A model generated the notes under the pieces. That model searched no databases, was not told the DNA's origin, and saw only the letters and a program-made list of their open reading frames with translations. A stretch of 12,563 bases of DNA from Betaproteobacteria bacterium (lineage in GTDB: Bacteria; Pseudomonadota; Gammaproteobacteria; Burkholderiales; SG8-41), in the NCBI GenBank assembly GCA_028292065.1, contig JAQGNC010000284.1, forward strand, positions 1 to 12,563, written 5' to 3'. Of the stretch, positions 12,461 through 12,563 are shown piece by piece (within the stretch, counting starts at the first letter, position 1; the number at the start of each line of letters is the position of its first letter). Both the position numbers and the translations under genes were made by a program.

Positions 12461-12563
12461 CGTTCGCCCTGAGCAGAGCCTGCCCTGAGCCTGTCGAAGG
12501 GCGCACTGCGCCGCAGTCGAAGGGTGAACGGCAGTGTTCATGCTTCGACAAGCCTGTCCTGAG
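12461..12563. repeat. CGTTCGCCCTGAGC / GTCGAAGGGTGAACG repeat cluster, running off the window
   Basis: CGTTCGCCCT (12461-12470) and AGGGTGAACG (12521-12530) are inverted ends. Internal units CCTGAGCCTGTCGAAGGG (12483-12500) and CTTCGACAAGCCTGTCCTGA (12543-12562) belong to the same family as the copy inside the first Bug gene. No gene was found in 12230-12563. Confidence 0.7.

Overview
The base composition is high-GC, and the gene content points to a betaproteobacterium, probably Burkholderiales or a relative. The clearest sign is four periplasmic substrate-binding proteins of the Bug/TctC family, which is greatly expanded in that group, next to catabolic enzymes for four-carbon sugar acids. 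The assignment is inferred from gene families, not from a marker gene. No rRNA, tRNA or CRISPR array was seen.

Layout. (1) 1-1013, minus strand: a decarboxylating dehydrogenase of the isocitrate/isopropylmalate/tartrate dehydrogenase family, running off the left edge. (2) About 1050-4320: an accessory island. It holds a decayed two-recombinase module on the minus strand (a frameshifted full-length tyrosine recombinase, a frameshifted small DNA-binding-like gene and the C-terminal remnant of another recombinase), then a complete hicBA toxin-antitoxin operon with promoter and terminator, then two overlapping small genes of unknown function, one of them a single-pass membrane protein. (3) 4392-12229, plus strand: a catabolic cluster of Bug protein, 3-oxo-tetronate kinase (otnK-like), 3-oxo-tetronate 4-phosphate decarboxylase (otnC-like), three further Bug proteins in tandem, and a D(-)-tartrate dehydratase of the enolase superfamily. 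(4) 12230-12563: stacked intergenic repeats.

How the genes fit together. The Bug proteins would capture carboxylates in the periplasm and deliver them to a tripartite tricarboxylate transporter whose membrane subunits (TctA/TctB) are not in the window. The kinase and decarboxylase form the last two steps of threonate/erythronate breakdown, giving dihydroxyacetone phosphate. The dehydratase would turn D-tartrate into oxaloacetate. The left-hand dehydrogenase could act on tartrate, malate or a related 2-hydroxyacid. The island appears to have landed between the divergently oriented dehydrogenase and transporter genes of one catabolic locus; short similar sequences near both its ends are consistent with this but do not prove it.

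The spacers of the catabolic cluster are unusually full of small repeats of several sequence types. One repeat copy lies inside a gene, adding about eight residues in frame at the signal-peptide junction of the first Bug protein. Another pair forms a long-range inverted repeat that fills the leader of the tartrate dehydratase gene.
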